This document shows positions 15,980 to 25,118 of a DNA stretch of 64,000 nucleotides, piece after piece; positions within the stretch are counted from its first letter, which is position 1; every line of letters starts with the position of its first letter. Origin of the DNA: Thermalbibacter longus (GTDB lineage: Bacteria; Chloroflexota; Chloroflexia; Thermomicrobiales; Thermomicrobiaceae); the NCBI RefSeq assembly GCF_023806485.1, contig NZ_JAMSLR010000013.1, positions 22,275 through 86,274 of the forward strand. The letters are read 5' to 3'. Under the pieces are notes generated by a model. It was not told the DNA's origin, made no database searches, and saw nothing but the letters and a program-made list of their open reading frames with translations. Made by a program: the position numbers and the translations under genes.

Positions 15980-18025
15980 ATGACCGAGACCAGGGTCAAT
16001 CGCTCACGCCGCTCTACGCTGATGCTCCTGCCGCTGCGCCGGGCTCTTCAGACCTGCCGGTGGGCATGTGGGTCAAAGTGTTTTCAACAGCCGGTCAATC
16101 CGAGCGACAATCCGACCTTCGAATCGATCTTGCAGCGACGGCTTGACCGGCGCGTCCTGCTCAAGGGCGCGGCGCTGAGCGCCTCGTTCCTGGTAGCCGG
16201 CTCGACCCCGCTCGCCCGGCTCAGCGCCGGAGAGGTCGCCGCGCGGGGAGCTTCTCTCGGCTTCGATCCGATCTCGCTCAATACCGAAGACCGGGTGACT
16301 GTCCCGGAGGGGTATCAGTCTCAGGTACTGATTCGCTGGGGGGATCCGCTCACGTCGACTGCTCCTGCCTTCCAGCTCGATGCCCAGCGTGCCGCTGCCC
16401 AGGCCGAGCAGTTCGGCTACAACTGCGACTTCGTGGGCTTCTTCCCGCTGCCGAGGTGGGGTGCCCGCGTATCGACCATGGGACTGCTCGCGGTCAACCA
16501 CGAGTACACGAACCCCGAATTGATGTTCCCGGATTACGTGGCGGGGAACCCGACGCAGGAGCAGGTCGCCATCGAGCTCGCGGCCCACGGGGTGAGCATC
16601 GTCGAGGTACGACGCCGGCGGCGAGGTGCCATCCCGTTCGTGCCCAGTGGTGAAGCCGGGGTGGAGCGGTGGACATACGTCGTGGGATCGGCGTACAACC
16701 GGCGCATCACCGCGGAGACGTCCATGGAGATCACCGGGCCTGCCAAGGGGCATCCCTGGCTCCGCACCTCCGACGACCCCAGCGGCGTCACCGTACGTGG
16801 CACGCTGAACAACTGCGCGGGAGGGAAGACGCCCTGGGGCACGCTCCTCACCTGCGAGGAGAACTTCCACCAATACTTCGCCAATCTGGACGCACTACCG
16901 GACGACGACCCGCGCAAGGCCGCGCACGCGCGCTACGGGCTGCCAGCGGGAGCGACGGAGCGGCGGTGGGAGCTGTATCATGCGCGCTTCGACCTGGCTC
17001 GGGAGCCGAACGAGCCCTTCCGCTTCGGCTGGGTCGTCGAGATCGACCCGTACGACCCGAGCTCGACGCCGCGCAAGCGTACAGCGCTGGGGCGCTTCAA
17101 GCATGAAGGCGCGACGGTCGTGGTGAACGGCGATGGCCGCGTGGTCGTCTATTCGGGAGACGACGAGCGGTTCGAGTATATCTACAAGTTCGTCAGTTCC
17201 GGGCGGTTCGATCCGCGCTCGCGCGAGGCGAACTTCGACCTGCTCGACGAGGGAACCCTGTACGTCGCGAGGTTCAACGACGATGGCACTGGGGAGTGGT
17301 TGCCGCTGGTACACGGCGCGGGGCCGTTAACCGCCGAGAACGGATTCGCCTCCCAGGCAGACGTGCTCATCAATACGCGCGGGGCCGCTGATCTGCTCGG
17401 GGCGAACAAGATGGATCGCCCTGAGGATATCGAGGTTAACCCGGTCAACGGCAAGGTCTACTGTGTGCTGACGAACAACACGCGGCGGCAGCCGGACCAG
17501 GTGAATGCCGCGAACCCGCGCCCGAACAACAAGCATGGGCACATCATCGAGCTGACTGAAGACGGCAATGACTACGCGGCGACGACGTTCACCTGGGAGA
17601 TCTTCATGCTCTGCGGCGACCCGGCGAATCCCGATGACCAGGCCTACTTCGCCGGGTTCGATCCCAGCCTGGTGAGCCCGATCTCCTCGCCGGACAACAT
17701 CACCTTCGACCGCGCGGGCAATCTCTGGATCGCCACCGATGGCCAGCCGGGGACGTTCCGAAAGAACGACGGCATCTTCGTGGTGCCAGTGGAGGGGCCG
17801 GAGCGGGGCTACCTGCGGCAGTTCCTGAGTGGCCCCCGTGGCGCCGAGATCTGCGGGCCCGAGTTCACGCCGAACGGCGCCGGGCTCTTCTGTGCCGTGC
17901 AGCACCCCGGTGAGGGCGGCACGTTCGCCCAGCCGGCGAGCACCTGGCCCGATGGCATCGCGCCGCCGCGGCCGAGCGTGGTCGTCGTCACCAGGGAGCA
18001 CGGGCGCCCGGTTATCGGCAGCTAG
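15980..18025 (+). CDS. phoX: PhoX-type alkaline phosphatase (DUF839), Tat-exported
   Basis: About 681 residues. The N-terminus contains PSDNPTFESILQRRLDRRVLLKG followed by a hydrophobic stretch, a twin-arginine export signal in the usual PhoX place. Family motifs follow in order: LLAVNHEYTNPELMF, TPWGTLLTCEENFHQYF, FKHEGATVV, YSGDDERFEYIYKFVSSG, MDRPEDIEVNP, NKHGHIIELTEDG and GPEFTPNGAGLFCAVQHPGE. PhoX is a Ca/Fe-dependent phosphomonoesterase that releases phosphate outside the membrane. The ATG at 15980 has GGGAGG 11 bases upstream; a GTG at 15971 is possible. A GTTCA direct repeat upstream suggests phosphate-starvation control. Confidence 0.92.
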   Translation: MTETRVNRSRRSTLMLLPLRRALQTCRWACGSKCFQQPVNPSDNPTFESILQRRLDRRVLLKGAALSASFLVAGSTPLARLSAGEVAARGASLGFDPISLNTEDRVTVPEGYQSQVLIRWGDPLTSTAPAFQLDAQRAAAQAEQFGYNCDFVGFFPLPRWGARVSTMGLLAVNHEYTNPELMFPDYVAGNPTQEQVAIELAAHGVSIVEVRRRRRGAIPFVPSGEAGVERWTYVVGSAYNRRITAETSMEITGPAKGHPWLRTSDDPSGVTVRGTLNNCAGGKTPWGTLLTCEENFHQYFANLDALPDDDPRKAAHARYGLPAGATERRWELYHARFDLAREPNEPFRFGWVVEIDPYDPSSTPRKRTALGRFKHEGATVVVNGDGRVVVYSGDDERFEYIYKFVSSGRFDPRSREANFDLLDEGTLYVARFNDDGTGEWLPLVHGAGPLTAENGFASQADVLINTRGAADLLGANKMDRPEDIEVNPVNGKVYCVLTNNTRRQPDQVNAANPRPNNKHGHIIELTEDGNDYAATTFTWEIFMLCGDPANPDDQAYFAGFDPSLVSPISSPDNITFDRAGNLWIATDGQPGTFRKNDGIFVVPVEGPERGYLRQFLSGPRGAEICGPEFTPNGAGLFCAVQHPGEGGTFAQPASTWPDGIAPPRPSVVVVTREHGRPVIGS

Positions 18026-18079
18026 GCGAGCTCTCGCTTGCCTGGCTAACGCCGTAGCGTGCGCTGGGAAGTCTGCGCG

Positions 18080-18820
18080 CTACTCCAGCCGGAAGGGGGA
18101 GAGGCTGACACCGTAGTCGTAGGTGTCAACGCCCTCGGCGCGCTTCAGCGCGTTCACGACCGCATAGGTGAGCGGGGTAGCCAGCGCCTCGTAAGCCGAT
18201 TTGACCAGCCAGGCCGTGACGATGGTGCGGAGGAGGTCGGCGCCGGCGATGGTGCCGATGAACGCGACGGTGACGAAGACCAGCGAGTCGAGTCCCTGCC
18301 CCACCAGCGTGGAGCCGATGGTGCGGGTCCAGAGCCAGCGGCCCTGGGTCAGCAGCTTCATCCGCGAGAGGACGGCGGCGTTGGCGAACTCGCCGACGAG
18401 GTAGGCCAGGAACGAGGCGGCCAGCAGGCGCGGCGTGTAGCCCAGGATGCGCTCGTAGGCGGCTTGCCCGTCCCAGAAGGCAGCCGGCGGCAGGTACTGG
18501 GTGACGGTGATCGCGATGACCGCCAGCAGGTTGCAGGCGAACCCGAGCCAGATGATCAGCCGCGCCCGGCGGTAGCCGTAGACCTCAGTCAAGATGTCGC
18601 CGAAGATGTAGCTCAAGGGGAACACTGTCACCGTGCCGGCCGGGACGACCAGCCCGCCGATATCGACGATTTTCACCGCCACGATGTTGGAGGTGATCAG
18701 CGCGGTGACGAAGAGCGCGGCGACGGCCACGAACCAGCGGCTGTAGCCGGGAGCGGGGCCAGAGCCGGGTAGCGTCACGCGCTCGTCGACGTGTCTCGAC
18801 CGGAGCGGCCCGCGCGACAC
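18080..18820 (-). CDS. Queuosine precursor transporter, YhhQ/DUF165 family
   Basis: A 246-residue membrane protein with about six helices. The block TNIVAVKIVDIGG-like (SNIVAVKIVDIGGLVVPAGT), FPLSYIFGDILTEVYGYRRAR and AFLAYLVGEFANAAVLSRMK is diagnostic of the YhhQ family, which takes up 7-cyano- or 7-aminomethyl-deazaguanine for tRNA queuosine. GGAGGG 5 bases before the GTG at 18820 supports the start. It lies 14 bases downstream of ftsH on the same strand, so probably shares its transcript. Convergent with phoX. Confidence 0.88.
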   Translation of the reverse strand: MSRGPLRSRHVDERVTLPGSGPAPGYSRWFVAVAALFVTALITSNIVAVKIVDIGGLVVPAGTVTVFPLSYIFGDILTEVYGYRRARLIIWLGFACNLLAVIAITVTQYLPPAAFWDGQAAYERILGYTPRLLAASFLAYLVGEFANAAVLSRMKLLTQGRWLWTRTIGSTLVGQGLDSLVFVTVAFIGTIAGADLLRTIVTAWLVKSAYEALATPLTYAVVNALKRAEGVDTYDYGVSLSPFRLE

Positions 18821-18834
18821 AGGCGCCCTCCGGG

Positions 18835-20826
18835 TTACTCGTCCGCCCCAGCAGCCGCGCCGGTCGGGGTCCGCGCCGGCACCTCACCGAGCACTTCCCG
18901 GATCTTCTCCGGCCCGACCGTCTCCTCGATGACCAGCAGGTCAGCCAGACGGTCGAGCTCGTGCCGGTGCTCGATGAGGATCGCCTGCGCCTGCTCCTTG
19001 GCGCTGTTGAGGATGCGCTGCACGGCGGCATCGACGCGGTCGAGCGTGGTCTCGGCGATCTGGTGATCCTGGGCGATCTCGCGCCCAAGGAACACGTGCT
19101 GCTCGCCGAGGCCGAGGTAGAGAGGACCGATCTCCTCGCTCATCCCCCAGAGCCCGACCATCCGACGGGCGAGCTGGGTCGCCTCCTTGAGGTCGTTCTG
19201 GGCGCCAGTAGAGACCTCATGGAAGACCAGCTCCTCGGCGGCGCGCCCGCCCAGCAGGACCGCCAGCCGGCCGAAGAGCTGGCTCTTCGTGTAGTTGAAG
19301 CGGTCCTCCTCTGGCGTCTGCACGGTGACGCCGAGCGAACGGCCCCGCGGCACGATGCTGATCTTGCGCAGCGGGTCGGAGCCTGGCGTGAAGTAGGCGA
19401 CGACTGCATGTCCAGCCTCGTGGTACGCCACTACCCGCCGCTCCTCCTCGCTCATCAGCATGGAGCGGGTGGTGCCGAGGAGGATCTTGTCCAGCGCCTC
19501 CTCGAAGTCGGCACGGTCCACGATCTCCTTGCCGCGGCGCGCTGCGACGAGCGCCGCCTCGTTGACCAGGTTGGCCAGGTCGGCCCCGGAAAAGCCAGGG
19601 GTGGCGGCGGCCAGCGAATCGAAGTCGACGTCGGGGGCAACCGGGATGCCCCGCGCGTGGATGCGCAGGATGGCGAGGCGACCTCGCCGATCGGGTAGGC
19701 CGACGGTCACCTGCCGGTCGAAGCGGCCGGGCCGGAGCAGGGCCGGGTCGAGGACGTCGGGCCGGTTGGTCGCGGCGATCACCACCACGTCGTGGTGCGC
19801 CTCGAACCCATCCATCTCGACCAGGAGCTGGTTGAGGGTCTGCTCGCGCTCGTCGTTGCCGACGCCGAGCCCAGCGAAGCGCTGCCGGCCCACTGCGTCG
19901 AGCTCGTCGATGAAGATGATCGACGGTGCCTGCGCCTTCGCCCGCTCGAAGAGATCGCGTACCCGGCTGGCGCCGACGCCGACGAACATCTCGACGAACT
20001 CCGAGGCGCTGACGCTGAAGAAGGGCACGCCGGCCTCGCCGGCGACCGCGCGGGCCAGGAGCGTCTTCCCGGTGCCTGGCGGCCCGATGAGCAGGACGCC
20101 TCGTGGCAGGCGCGCGCCGATCCGGTGGTACTTGGCCGGGTTGCGCAGGAAGTCGACGACCTGCGTCAGCTCGGCCTTGGCCTCTTCCTCGCCAGCGACG
20201 TCAGCGAAGGTCACCCGCGGGCGCTCCACATCGTAGACTCTGGCGCGCGAGCGGCCGAAACTGAACACGTTCTGCTGCCCACGGGAGAGGTTCCGTCCGA
20301 GCAGGACGAGGAGGCCGAGCAGGATGAGAAACGGCAGGAACCCCAGCAGCAGGCTCGGGAGGGCTGATCCGCCACCGGGCTCCACGTTGATCGGGTGGAC
20401 ACCGTTCGCCTGCAAGAGCTCGATGACCTGCGGTTGTGTGTTCTCTGCGAGGTTGGTGCGGAACCGGGTGACCATCGTCCCCGAGCGCTCGTCCACCCCC
20501 GGCGGGAGCGGTTCACCAGGTTGGATGAGCTGGCCCTCGACGATCCTGACTGGCTGCGTGAATCGTCCCTGGACCGTCTGGTTGGAGATCGTGGCCTCCT
20601 GTACCAGGCCCTGTTCGACCGCCTCGACGAAGGTGGAGTACGGGATGGTCGGCTGCTCCTCGACACGTGGCCGCAGGAAAGCGTAGACGTTCCAGAAGAC
20701 GACGAGGGCCAGGATCAGCCAGAGCAGGCCGTAGCGGGAGCTCAGGAGTCGTCGCACGGTGCGGAAGCCGAACGGTCTGCGAGTGTCTGGATCCCGGTCT
20801 CGCCGGTTGCGCTCGTTGTCGGCCAT
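18835..20826 (-). CDS. ftsH: ATP-dependent zinc metalloprotease FtsH
   Basis: A 663-residue membrane AAA+ protease for quality control of membrane and short-lived proteins. One N-terminal helix ([17 protein letters not shown]) and a second near residue 165 ([19 protein letters not shown]) flank an extracytoplasmic domain. Walker A GPPGTGKT is near residue 245, Walker [12 protein letters not shown], the second region [19 protein letters not shown], and the zinc motif HEAGH near residue 468. The chosen ATG has GAGG 7 bases upstream; an extension to 20955 is without homology. C-terminus is Ala/Gly-rich. Confidence 0.96.
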   Translation of the reverse strand: MADNERNRRDRDPDTRRPFGFRTVRRLLSSRYGLLWLILALVVFWNVYAFLRPRVEEQPTIPYSTFVEAVEQGLVQEATISNQTVQGRFTQPVRIVEGQLIQPGEPLPPGVDERSGTMVTRFRTNLAENTQPQVIELLQANGVHPINVEPGGGSALPSLLLGFLPFLILLGLLVLLGRNLSRGQQNVFSFGRSRARVYDVERPRVTFADVAGEEEAKAELTQVVDFLRNPAKYHRIGARLPRGVLLIGPPGTGKTLLARAVAGEAGVPFFSVSASEFVEMFVGVGASRVRDLFERAKAQAPSIIFIDELDAVGRQRFAGLGVGNDEREQTLNQLLVEMDGFEAHHDVVVIAATNRPDVLDPALLRPGRFDRQVTVGLPDRRGRLAILRIHARGIPVAPDVDFDSLAAATPGFSGADLANLVNEAALVAARRGKEIVDRADFEEALDKILLGTTRSMLMSEEERRVVAYHEAGHAVVAYFTPGSDPLRKISIVPRGRSLGVTVQTPEEDRFNYTKSQLFGRLAVLLGGRAAEELVFHEVSTGAQNDLKEATQLARRMVGLWGMSEEIGPLYLGLGEQHVFLGREIAQDHQIAETTLDRVDAAVQRILNSAKEQAQAILIEHRHELDRLADLLVIEETVGPEKIREVLGEVPARTPTGAAAGADE

Positions 20827-21262
20827 TCGCGATCCTCGATACGCTAGCCCATGCCCGTGCTCGCGTGCCACACTGGCACATGGGCGAATGAACTGACGTG
20901 ATTGTACCCAGCGGGAACGAGCGCTGCCGCTCGATCTCCTCGCCTCGAACCGCACGAGGCAGCCGAGTTGGTCGGCTGCCTCGCACGTGAGGAGGAGATG
21001 AGACTGGTGTGCTCGGTTGGGGCGGGAGAACGCCTTCGCTCTCCCGGCACCTCCTAGTATGCCTCAGCCAGGCCTGCTTGTCCAGGGGCGAGAGCGGTAC
21101 TTCTCGGTGAATTTCTGGTGAATCGTCCGCTCGCTCCTCGCCTCTGGCGGCGTTCGGCAGGCCTGAGCGGGATCGAGGATGGCGCACTTGGCAAACTTCT
21201 GCTGGCCGGGCAAGATGGAGGGTGCCCGGTCGGCGGGATCGATCGAGAGATGGGAGGACACT
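20827..21262. other. Divergent intergenic region between ftsH and the M24-like gene
   Basis: No convincing gene. It holds a possible ftsH -10 on the minus strand (TACAAT, plus coordinates 20901-20906, about 75 bases before the ftsH start) and a strong hairpin at 20955-20983 described separately. The stretch from 21050 to 21250 shows nothing I can name. Confidence 0.5.
20955..20983. repeat. Perfect 12-bp inverted repeat in the ftsH divergent region
   Basis: CGAGGCAGCCGA and TCGGCTGCCTCG flank the 5-base loop GTTGG. It lies upstream of the suggested ftsH -10, so it would not be in that transcript; it could end a transcript coming from elsewhere or act as an operator. Confidence 0.6.
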
Positions 21263-22399
21263 GTGGTGCTGGGGGAAGCCTTTCACCGTCAGGTCGTGTC
21301 CGCGCTCGCCGCCCGCCTGAGTGAGTTGAACCGGCATGCCGTGCTTCTGTTCGATCCGGCCAATATCCGCTACGTGACTGGAGTGGGACTCTCCCCGTCG
21401 CCGTTCCCGGTGGCTGCCTGTGTCTGGGCCGATGGGAAGGCGGCGCTGCTGGTGCCGGCGACCGATCTGGAGCTGGCAGGGCAGAGCTGGGTGCGTGACG
21501 TGCGCCATTACGACGATGACCTCGACGATGTCGAACCGTACCGCTGGATGGCCCGCGAGGCCGGTGGCCCGCTGTTGATCGATACCCTCCCGGCAGCGGC
21601 CTGGCAGGCGATCGCAGCCGAGGTGGACGAGATCGCGCTCCAGGATCTCGCCAGCGAGCTTCGCCGTGTGAAGTCTCCGGCCGAGCTGGCGCTGATCGAG
21701 CGAGCGGCCGAATACGCCGACATCGCGCTCGAACGGACATTCGCCCGGCTGGCGAGCGGGAGCACCGAGCTCGAGATCCTATCTGACGTCGTCCACTCGG
21801 TCACCAGGCTGATGCGGGACGAGCTCGGGGAGCACTACGAGCTGGTTCATCCGGCGCTGGAGGGCGTCATCCAGAGCGGAGTTCGGGCCGCCTTGCCATC
21901 TGCCCCCACGAGCACCCGGCGGCTCAGCCGGGGCGATGTGGTCATCGCCGAGTTCACTGCCTGCGTCGCTGGCTATCACGCCAAGTCGGGCTGCACCTTC
22001 TTCGTCGGTGATCCGCTGCGCGATGTCGTGAGCTGGGTCGAGGCGGCGGTGCAGGCGCAGGCGGCGGCGCTCGAGGTGGCTGTTCCCGGAACCGCTGCCG
22101 GCGAGGTCGACAACGCGGCGCGCCGGGTCATCGAGCGCGCGGGGCTGGCCCGGGCACTGCGCGGGCCGACCGGGCACGGTATCGGGCTGGCGCGCTGGGA
22201 GTTGCCGTGGTTACGACCAGATGCTCCCACGCCGCTGGAAGAGGGGATGGTGGTGGTTCTCCGCCCCGGCCTGAGCATTACCGGACGCACCGGCGCGCGG
22301 CACGCGCAGACGGTCGTGATCGAGGCCGAGGGGCCGCGCATCCTCAATCCCCGGCAGGAGCGCTGGGCCCGGCTGGAAGACCGTCTCAAGGAGTTCTAG
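21263..22399 (+). CDS. M24 (Xaa-Pro aminopeptidase/creatinase fold) protein with altered metal ligands
   Basis: About 378 residues with the two-domain creatinase/prolidase layout: N-terminal FDPANIRYVTGVGLSP, then LRRVKSPAELALIERAAEYAD and a C-terminal pita-bread domain. The metal-binding positions look degenerate. Where active enzymes have IDxG...DxTR, this has IAEFTACVAGYHAKSG; GHGIG keeps its His; the glutamate usually in TIEPG is replaced in VVLRPG. It may therefore be a metal-independent creatinase-like hydrolase or a non-catalytic homologue. GGGAGG sits 5 bases before GTG 21263 (8 before GTG 21266). Ends 10 bases from a convergent gene. Confidence 0.75.
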   Translation: MVLGEAFHRQVVSALAARLSELNRHAVLLFDPANIRYVTGVGLSPSPFPVAACVWADGKAALLVPATDLELAGQSWVRDVRHYDDDLDDVEPYRWMAREAGGPLLIDTLPAAAWQAIAAEVDEIALQDLASELRRVKSPAELALIERAAEYADIALERTFARLASGSTELEILSDVVHSVTRLMRDELGEHYELVHPALEGVIQSGVRAALPSAPTSTRRLSRGDVVIAEFTACVAGYHAKSGCTFFVGDPLRDVVSWVEAAVQAQAAALEVAVPGTAAGEVDNAARRVIERAGLARALRGPTGHGIGLARWELPWLRPDAPTPLEEGMVVVLRPGLSITGRTGARHAQTVVIEAEGPRILNPRQERWARLEDRLKEF

Positions 22400-22408
22400 C
22401 GAGCCGGC

Positions 22409-22867
22409 TCACGAGCCGGTCTGCCGGACGAGCTCGATCAGCGCGGCGAGGTCGAAGTAGCAGGACTGCCGGACGATAACCCCTTCTCGCACTGTATAGA
22501 AGGCGGCCATCGGCTGGGCGATGCGCTGCCCGTTGTGCGTGGCCACTGCCACGAGTTCGACCGCGACGTGGTCGCCGTCGACCACCAGCGTCTTGACCGC
22601 GCTCCACATGTCGGGCCACTGTGCCTCACTGGCCTCCAGCAGGGCGCGGAGCTGCTGTTTCCCCCGGATCTCCTGCCCGTCGAGCTGCGGGCTAGGTACC
22701 CAGACCACGATATCGTCGGCGCAGTAGCGGAGCGCGGCCTCGATGTCTCCGCGGTTCAGCGCGGCGATCGAGGCTCGGACGACCTCGGCCGGCGTGCTCG
22801 CTCGCCCCTCGACCACGGCCCTGCCATCGCCTCCTCGCTCGATGCGGCAACGCAGCGTCCAAATCAT
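22409..22867 (-). CDS. NTF2-like/SnoaL-fold protein
   Basis: A 152-residue soluble protein. The order VRASIAALNRGDIEAALRYCADDIVVWVPSP, the mid-domain LEASEAQWPDMWSAVKTLVVDGDHVAVE and the final PMAAFYTVREGVIVRQSCYFD follows the cone-shaped NTF2/SnoaL fold (ketosteroid isomerase, polyketide cyclase and many unassigned proteins). No pathway-specific residues can be read. The first 20 residues may not be conserved and an internal start is possible. It has no obvious functional partner; the next gene on this strand is separated by 45 bases. Confidence 0.75.
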   Translation of the reverse strand: MIWTLRCRIERGGDGRAVVEGRASTPAEVVRASIAALNRGDIEAALRYCADDIVVWVPSPQLDGQEIRGKQQLRALLEASEAQWPDMWSAVKTLVVDGDHVAVELVAVATHNGQRIAQPMAAFYTVREGVIVRQSCYFDLAALIELVRQTGS

Positions 22868-22912
22868 ACTCCGGGCTCGCTCGCGGCGGGCACCTGTGCT
22901 GGTGCCGGCGGG

Positions 22913-23611
22913 CTACGCCCTGTTCACCGTCACGACGAGCTGATCCTGCTCCAGGGTCACGTCCTCGACCGTTACTCCCTCGGAGGCGAGCCGCCGCTGC
23001 AGCTCGGTCGTGAGCCGGGAGCGCAGATCGTCCGCATCGACGACGAGTCCCAGTGGCCCATCGACGCGAGCGTCCTCCAGCTCGATCGTACCGTCGCGCG
23101 CGACCGGCCGCGCGCGGAACGCGCCGCCGAGCCCATACGCCGTGAACCGCATGGTAATGCCAGAAGGGTCGATCTCCGCTCGCACATTGCGGGCAGGGCC
23201 GAAGGCTCGAGGGTTCTCCGCGATCTCCCGGTTGAGCTCCTCCTCGGTGATGACGACCTGCTCGGAGCCTGAGGTAGGTGTGGTGTCCGCTGGCCTGGAC
23301 TCGGGGGTTAGCGATGGCGAAGGAGGAGGGCTCTGCTCAGCAGGTGGCCCCGTCGTGGGGCTTCCCGTCTCGGAAGTCAAAAACGCTGCCAGCGCGATCA
23401 AGATGAGCGTGGCCACCACCAGCGTCATCAGGCATCCGAGGGCCCGGCCACCGATGCCTCCACGTCGCTCCCAGCGTGTTCCCGGACGGGGGCGCTGGGC
23501 GATCGTCGTCGAGCGCGGCTGTCGATTGGGCGGGAGTCGAGCGAAGGAGGCACCACAGGCGATGCAGCGCCGACCGGGCGACTGGCGGGTGCCGCAGTAG
23601 GGACAGTACAT
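22913..23611 (-). CDS. Membrane protein with N-terminal zinc ribbon and C-terminal LmeA/DUF2993-like domain
   Basis: About 232 residues. Residues 1-20 form a CPYCG...CIACG zinc ribbon, followed by a basic stretch, one transmembrane helix (LGCLMTLVVATLILIALAAFL), a Pro/Ser/Thr linker and an extracytoplasmic beta domain with ITEEELNREI, ITMRFTAYGLGGAF and VDADDLRSRLTTELQRRL, similar in style to DUF2993/LmeA lipid-binding-like domains. GGGAGGAAAG precedes the ATG at 23611; an extension to 23659 would precede the zinc ribbon with unrelated sequence. Function unknown; the domain assignment of the C-terminus is tentative. Confidence 0.65.
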   Translation of the reverse strand: MYCPYCGTRQSPGRRCIACGASFARLPPNRQPRSTTIAQRPRPGTRWERRGGIGGRALGCLMTLVVATLILIALAAFLTSETGSPTTGPPAEQSPPPSPSLTPESRPADTTPTSGSEQVVITEEELNREIAENPRAFGPARNVRAEIDPSGITMRFTAYGLGGAFRARPVARDGTIELEDARVDGPLGLVVDADDLRSRLTTELQRRLASEGVTVEDVTLEQDQLVVTVNRA

Positions 23612-23759
23612 CTCGGCGCTTTCCTCCCGCTCTGCTGACCAACCGCAGGCACCGGTCATCCTTCTGTCCGGTACCTGGCGCTCTAGGATACTTAACCGGG
23701 AGTAGCACCGGCCGGGCCGAGCTCATCCCGTCCTGCCCAGATCCTCTTGTACCAGCGCA

Positions 23760-23788
23760 TTGACACCCAGGCAGCCCGTTGCTAGAGT
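23760..23788 (+). promoter_or_regulatory. Promoter of the siderophore uptake operon
   Basis: TTGACA at 23760-23765, a 17-base spacer and TAGAGT at 23783-23788. The -35 is a perfect consensus and the spacing ideal. Transcription would start near 23795, 63 bases before the first gene. Confidence 0.7.
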
Positions 23789-23813
23789 AATCCCGAGTAA
23801 CGGAGTCGGGATT
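23789..23813 (+). promoter_or_regulatory. Operator-like inverted repeat over the transcription start
   Basis: AATCCCGA and TCGGGATT, a perfect 8-bp inverted repeat with a 9-base centre, directly abut the -10 and cover the expected start site. A dimeric repressor bound here would block transcription. It does not match Fur or DtxR/IdeR consensus sequences known to me. Confidence 0.5.
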
Positions 23814-23842
23814 GGTGGCGCCGGCAGCGACCCGGCGCCACC
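23814..23842 (+). promoter_or_regulatory. Leader hairpin just before the ribosome binding site
   Basis: GGTGGCGCCGG and CCGGCGCCACC form a perfect 11-bp stem with a 7-base loop, ending 4 bases before the TGAGGAG ribosome site of the first binding-protein gene. It could stabilise the mRNA 5' end or modulate ribosome access. Confidence 0.55.
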
Positions 23843-23857
23843 TGTGAGGAGTGGTCG

Positions 23858-25066
23858 ATGAGGGCAGGCAGACCGGAACAGTGGATAGCCGGGACAGACC
23901 GAGCATGTCTTCACCGGGCACTGTCCCGCCGGGGATTCTTGCGCGCGCTCGCTGGTGCCGGCGGAGCGCTCTCGCTGGCTGCGTTCCTCCCAGGCTGTCG
24001 TGCGGGGAATGAATCGGCGGCAGTGCCAGGGACATCACCGGAAGCCACCTCACCGACTCCGGCCGCCGTGCTCAGCGAGCCGGCTCCATCGCGACCGTCT
24101 TCTCCCACTCCCGCGCCTCGAACCACGCCGGCTACGCAGGAGCAGCCAGTCTTCCCCCTCGTGATCCGGCACAAGTTCGGCACCACAGAGATCCCCGAAC
24201 AGCCTCAGCGTGTTGCCACCGTGGGCTTCAGCGAGCAGGATCCGGTGCTCGCCCTTGGCGTCAAGCCGATCGCCGTGCGGGAGTGGTTCGGCGACCAGCC
24301 ATATGCCGTCTGGCCCTGGGCGCAGGACGAGCTGGGCGATGCCACGCCCACCGTCTTGCGGATGCCGTTCGGTGAACTCGACTTCGAAGCCATCGCAGCG
24401 CTGCGCCCAGATCTTCTCGTCGCCACCCATTCCGGTATCACGGCCGACGAGTACGAGGCGCTCTCGCGTATCGCCCCCACTGTGGCCCAACCAGGCGAAT
24501 ACCCGGACTTCGGCGTGCCATGGCAAGAGCAGACCCGCATCATCGGCCAGGCGCTCGGTCGCGCGGAGCGAGCAGAGGTGCTGATCGCCGAGGTCGAGGC
24601 GCAGATTGCCGCCGCGAGGGCTGCGCATCCCCAGTTCGAGGGCGCCACGATCGCCTGGGCCTCGCCGAGCGGCGACGGCGAGTACTGGGCAGTTGGCCCG
24701 AACACTCCCCCCATGCGCTTCCTCAGCGCGCTCGGCTTCCGAATGCCGGACGACCTTGCCGCGGTCGTCGGTGAGCTGGACTCGGCGCAGATCAGCGGCG
24801 AGCAACTGGGCCTGCTCGACACCGACGCGCTGATCCTCCAGGTGAACACGCCCGAGGAGCGCGCGGCGATCGAAGCGAACCCCCTCTACCAGCAGCTCCG
24901 GGCCGCGCGCGAGGGGCGAGCGCTGTTCTTCGTCGGTCTGGACGACCCGCTCTACGGCGCGCTGAGCTTCAGCACGGTGTTGAGCTTGCCGTACGCGCTC
25001 GAGCACCTGCTGCCGCTGCTGGTGGCCGCGCTCGATGGCGATCCTTCGACCGGGGCGACGCCGTGA
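23858..25066 (+). CDS. Iron-siderophore-type ABC transporter binding lipoprotein (first paralogue)
   Basis: A 402-residue FecB/FhuD-like protein. SRRGFLRALAGAGGALSLAAFLPGC combines a twin-arginine signal and lipobox; a Ser/Thr/Pro linker runs to about residue 95. The class III binding fold begins VIRHKFGTTEIPEQPQRVATVG, with LRPDLLVATHSGIT and SFSTVLSLPYALEHLLPLL near the end. GAGGAG is about 8 bases from the ATG. About half of its residues look shared with the next gene, for example PWAQDELGDATP in both, pointing to tandem duplication. A siderophore or haem-like ligand is inferred from FecCD/FepC/FhuF-type neighbours; cobalamin is less likely, as no B12 riboswitch is seen. Confidence 0.87.
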   Translation: MRAGRPEQWIAGTDRACLHRALSRRGFLRALAGAGGALSLAAFLPGCRAGNESAAVPGTSPEATSPTPAAVLSEPAPSRPSSPTPAPRTTPATQEQPVFPLVIRHKFGTTEIPEQPQRVATVGFSEQDPVLALGVKPIAVREWFGDQPYAVWPWAQDELGDATPTVLRMPFGELDFEAIAALRPDLLVATHSGITADEYEALSRIAPTVAQPGEYPDFGVPWQEQTRIIGQALGRAERAEVLIAEVEAQIAAARAAHPQFEGATIAWASPSGDGEYWAVGPNTPPMRFLSALGFRMPDDLAAVVGELDSAQISGEQLGLLDTDALILQVNTPEERAAIEANPLYQQLRAAREGRALFFVGLDDPLYGALSFSTVLSLPYALEHLLPLLVAALDGDPSTGATP

Positions 25067-25118
25067 CAGTCGCTAGAGAGGCTCGATCGATCGGAAGGAG
25101 AGGGAGGGAGTTGACGGG

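Noticed and set aside
20840..21060. T-box or other known riboswitch in the ftsH upstream region
   Set aside because: The hairpin is strong but no T-box sequence or specifier loop is seen, and the promoter candidate lies downstream of it.
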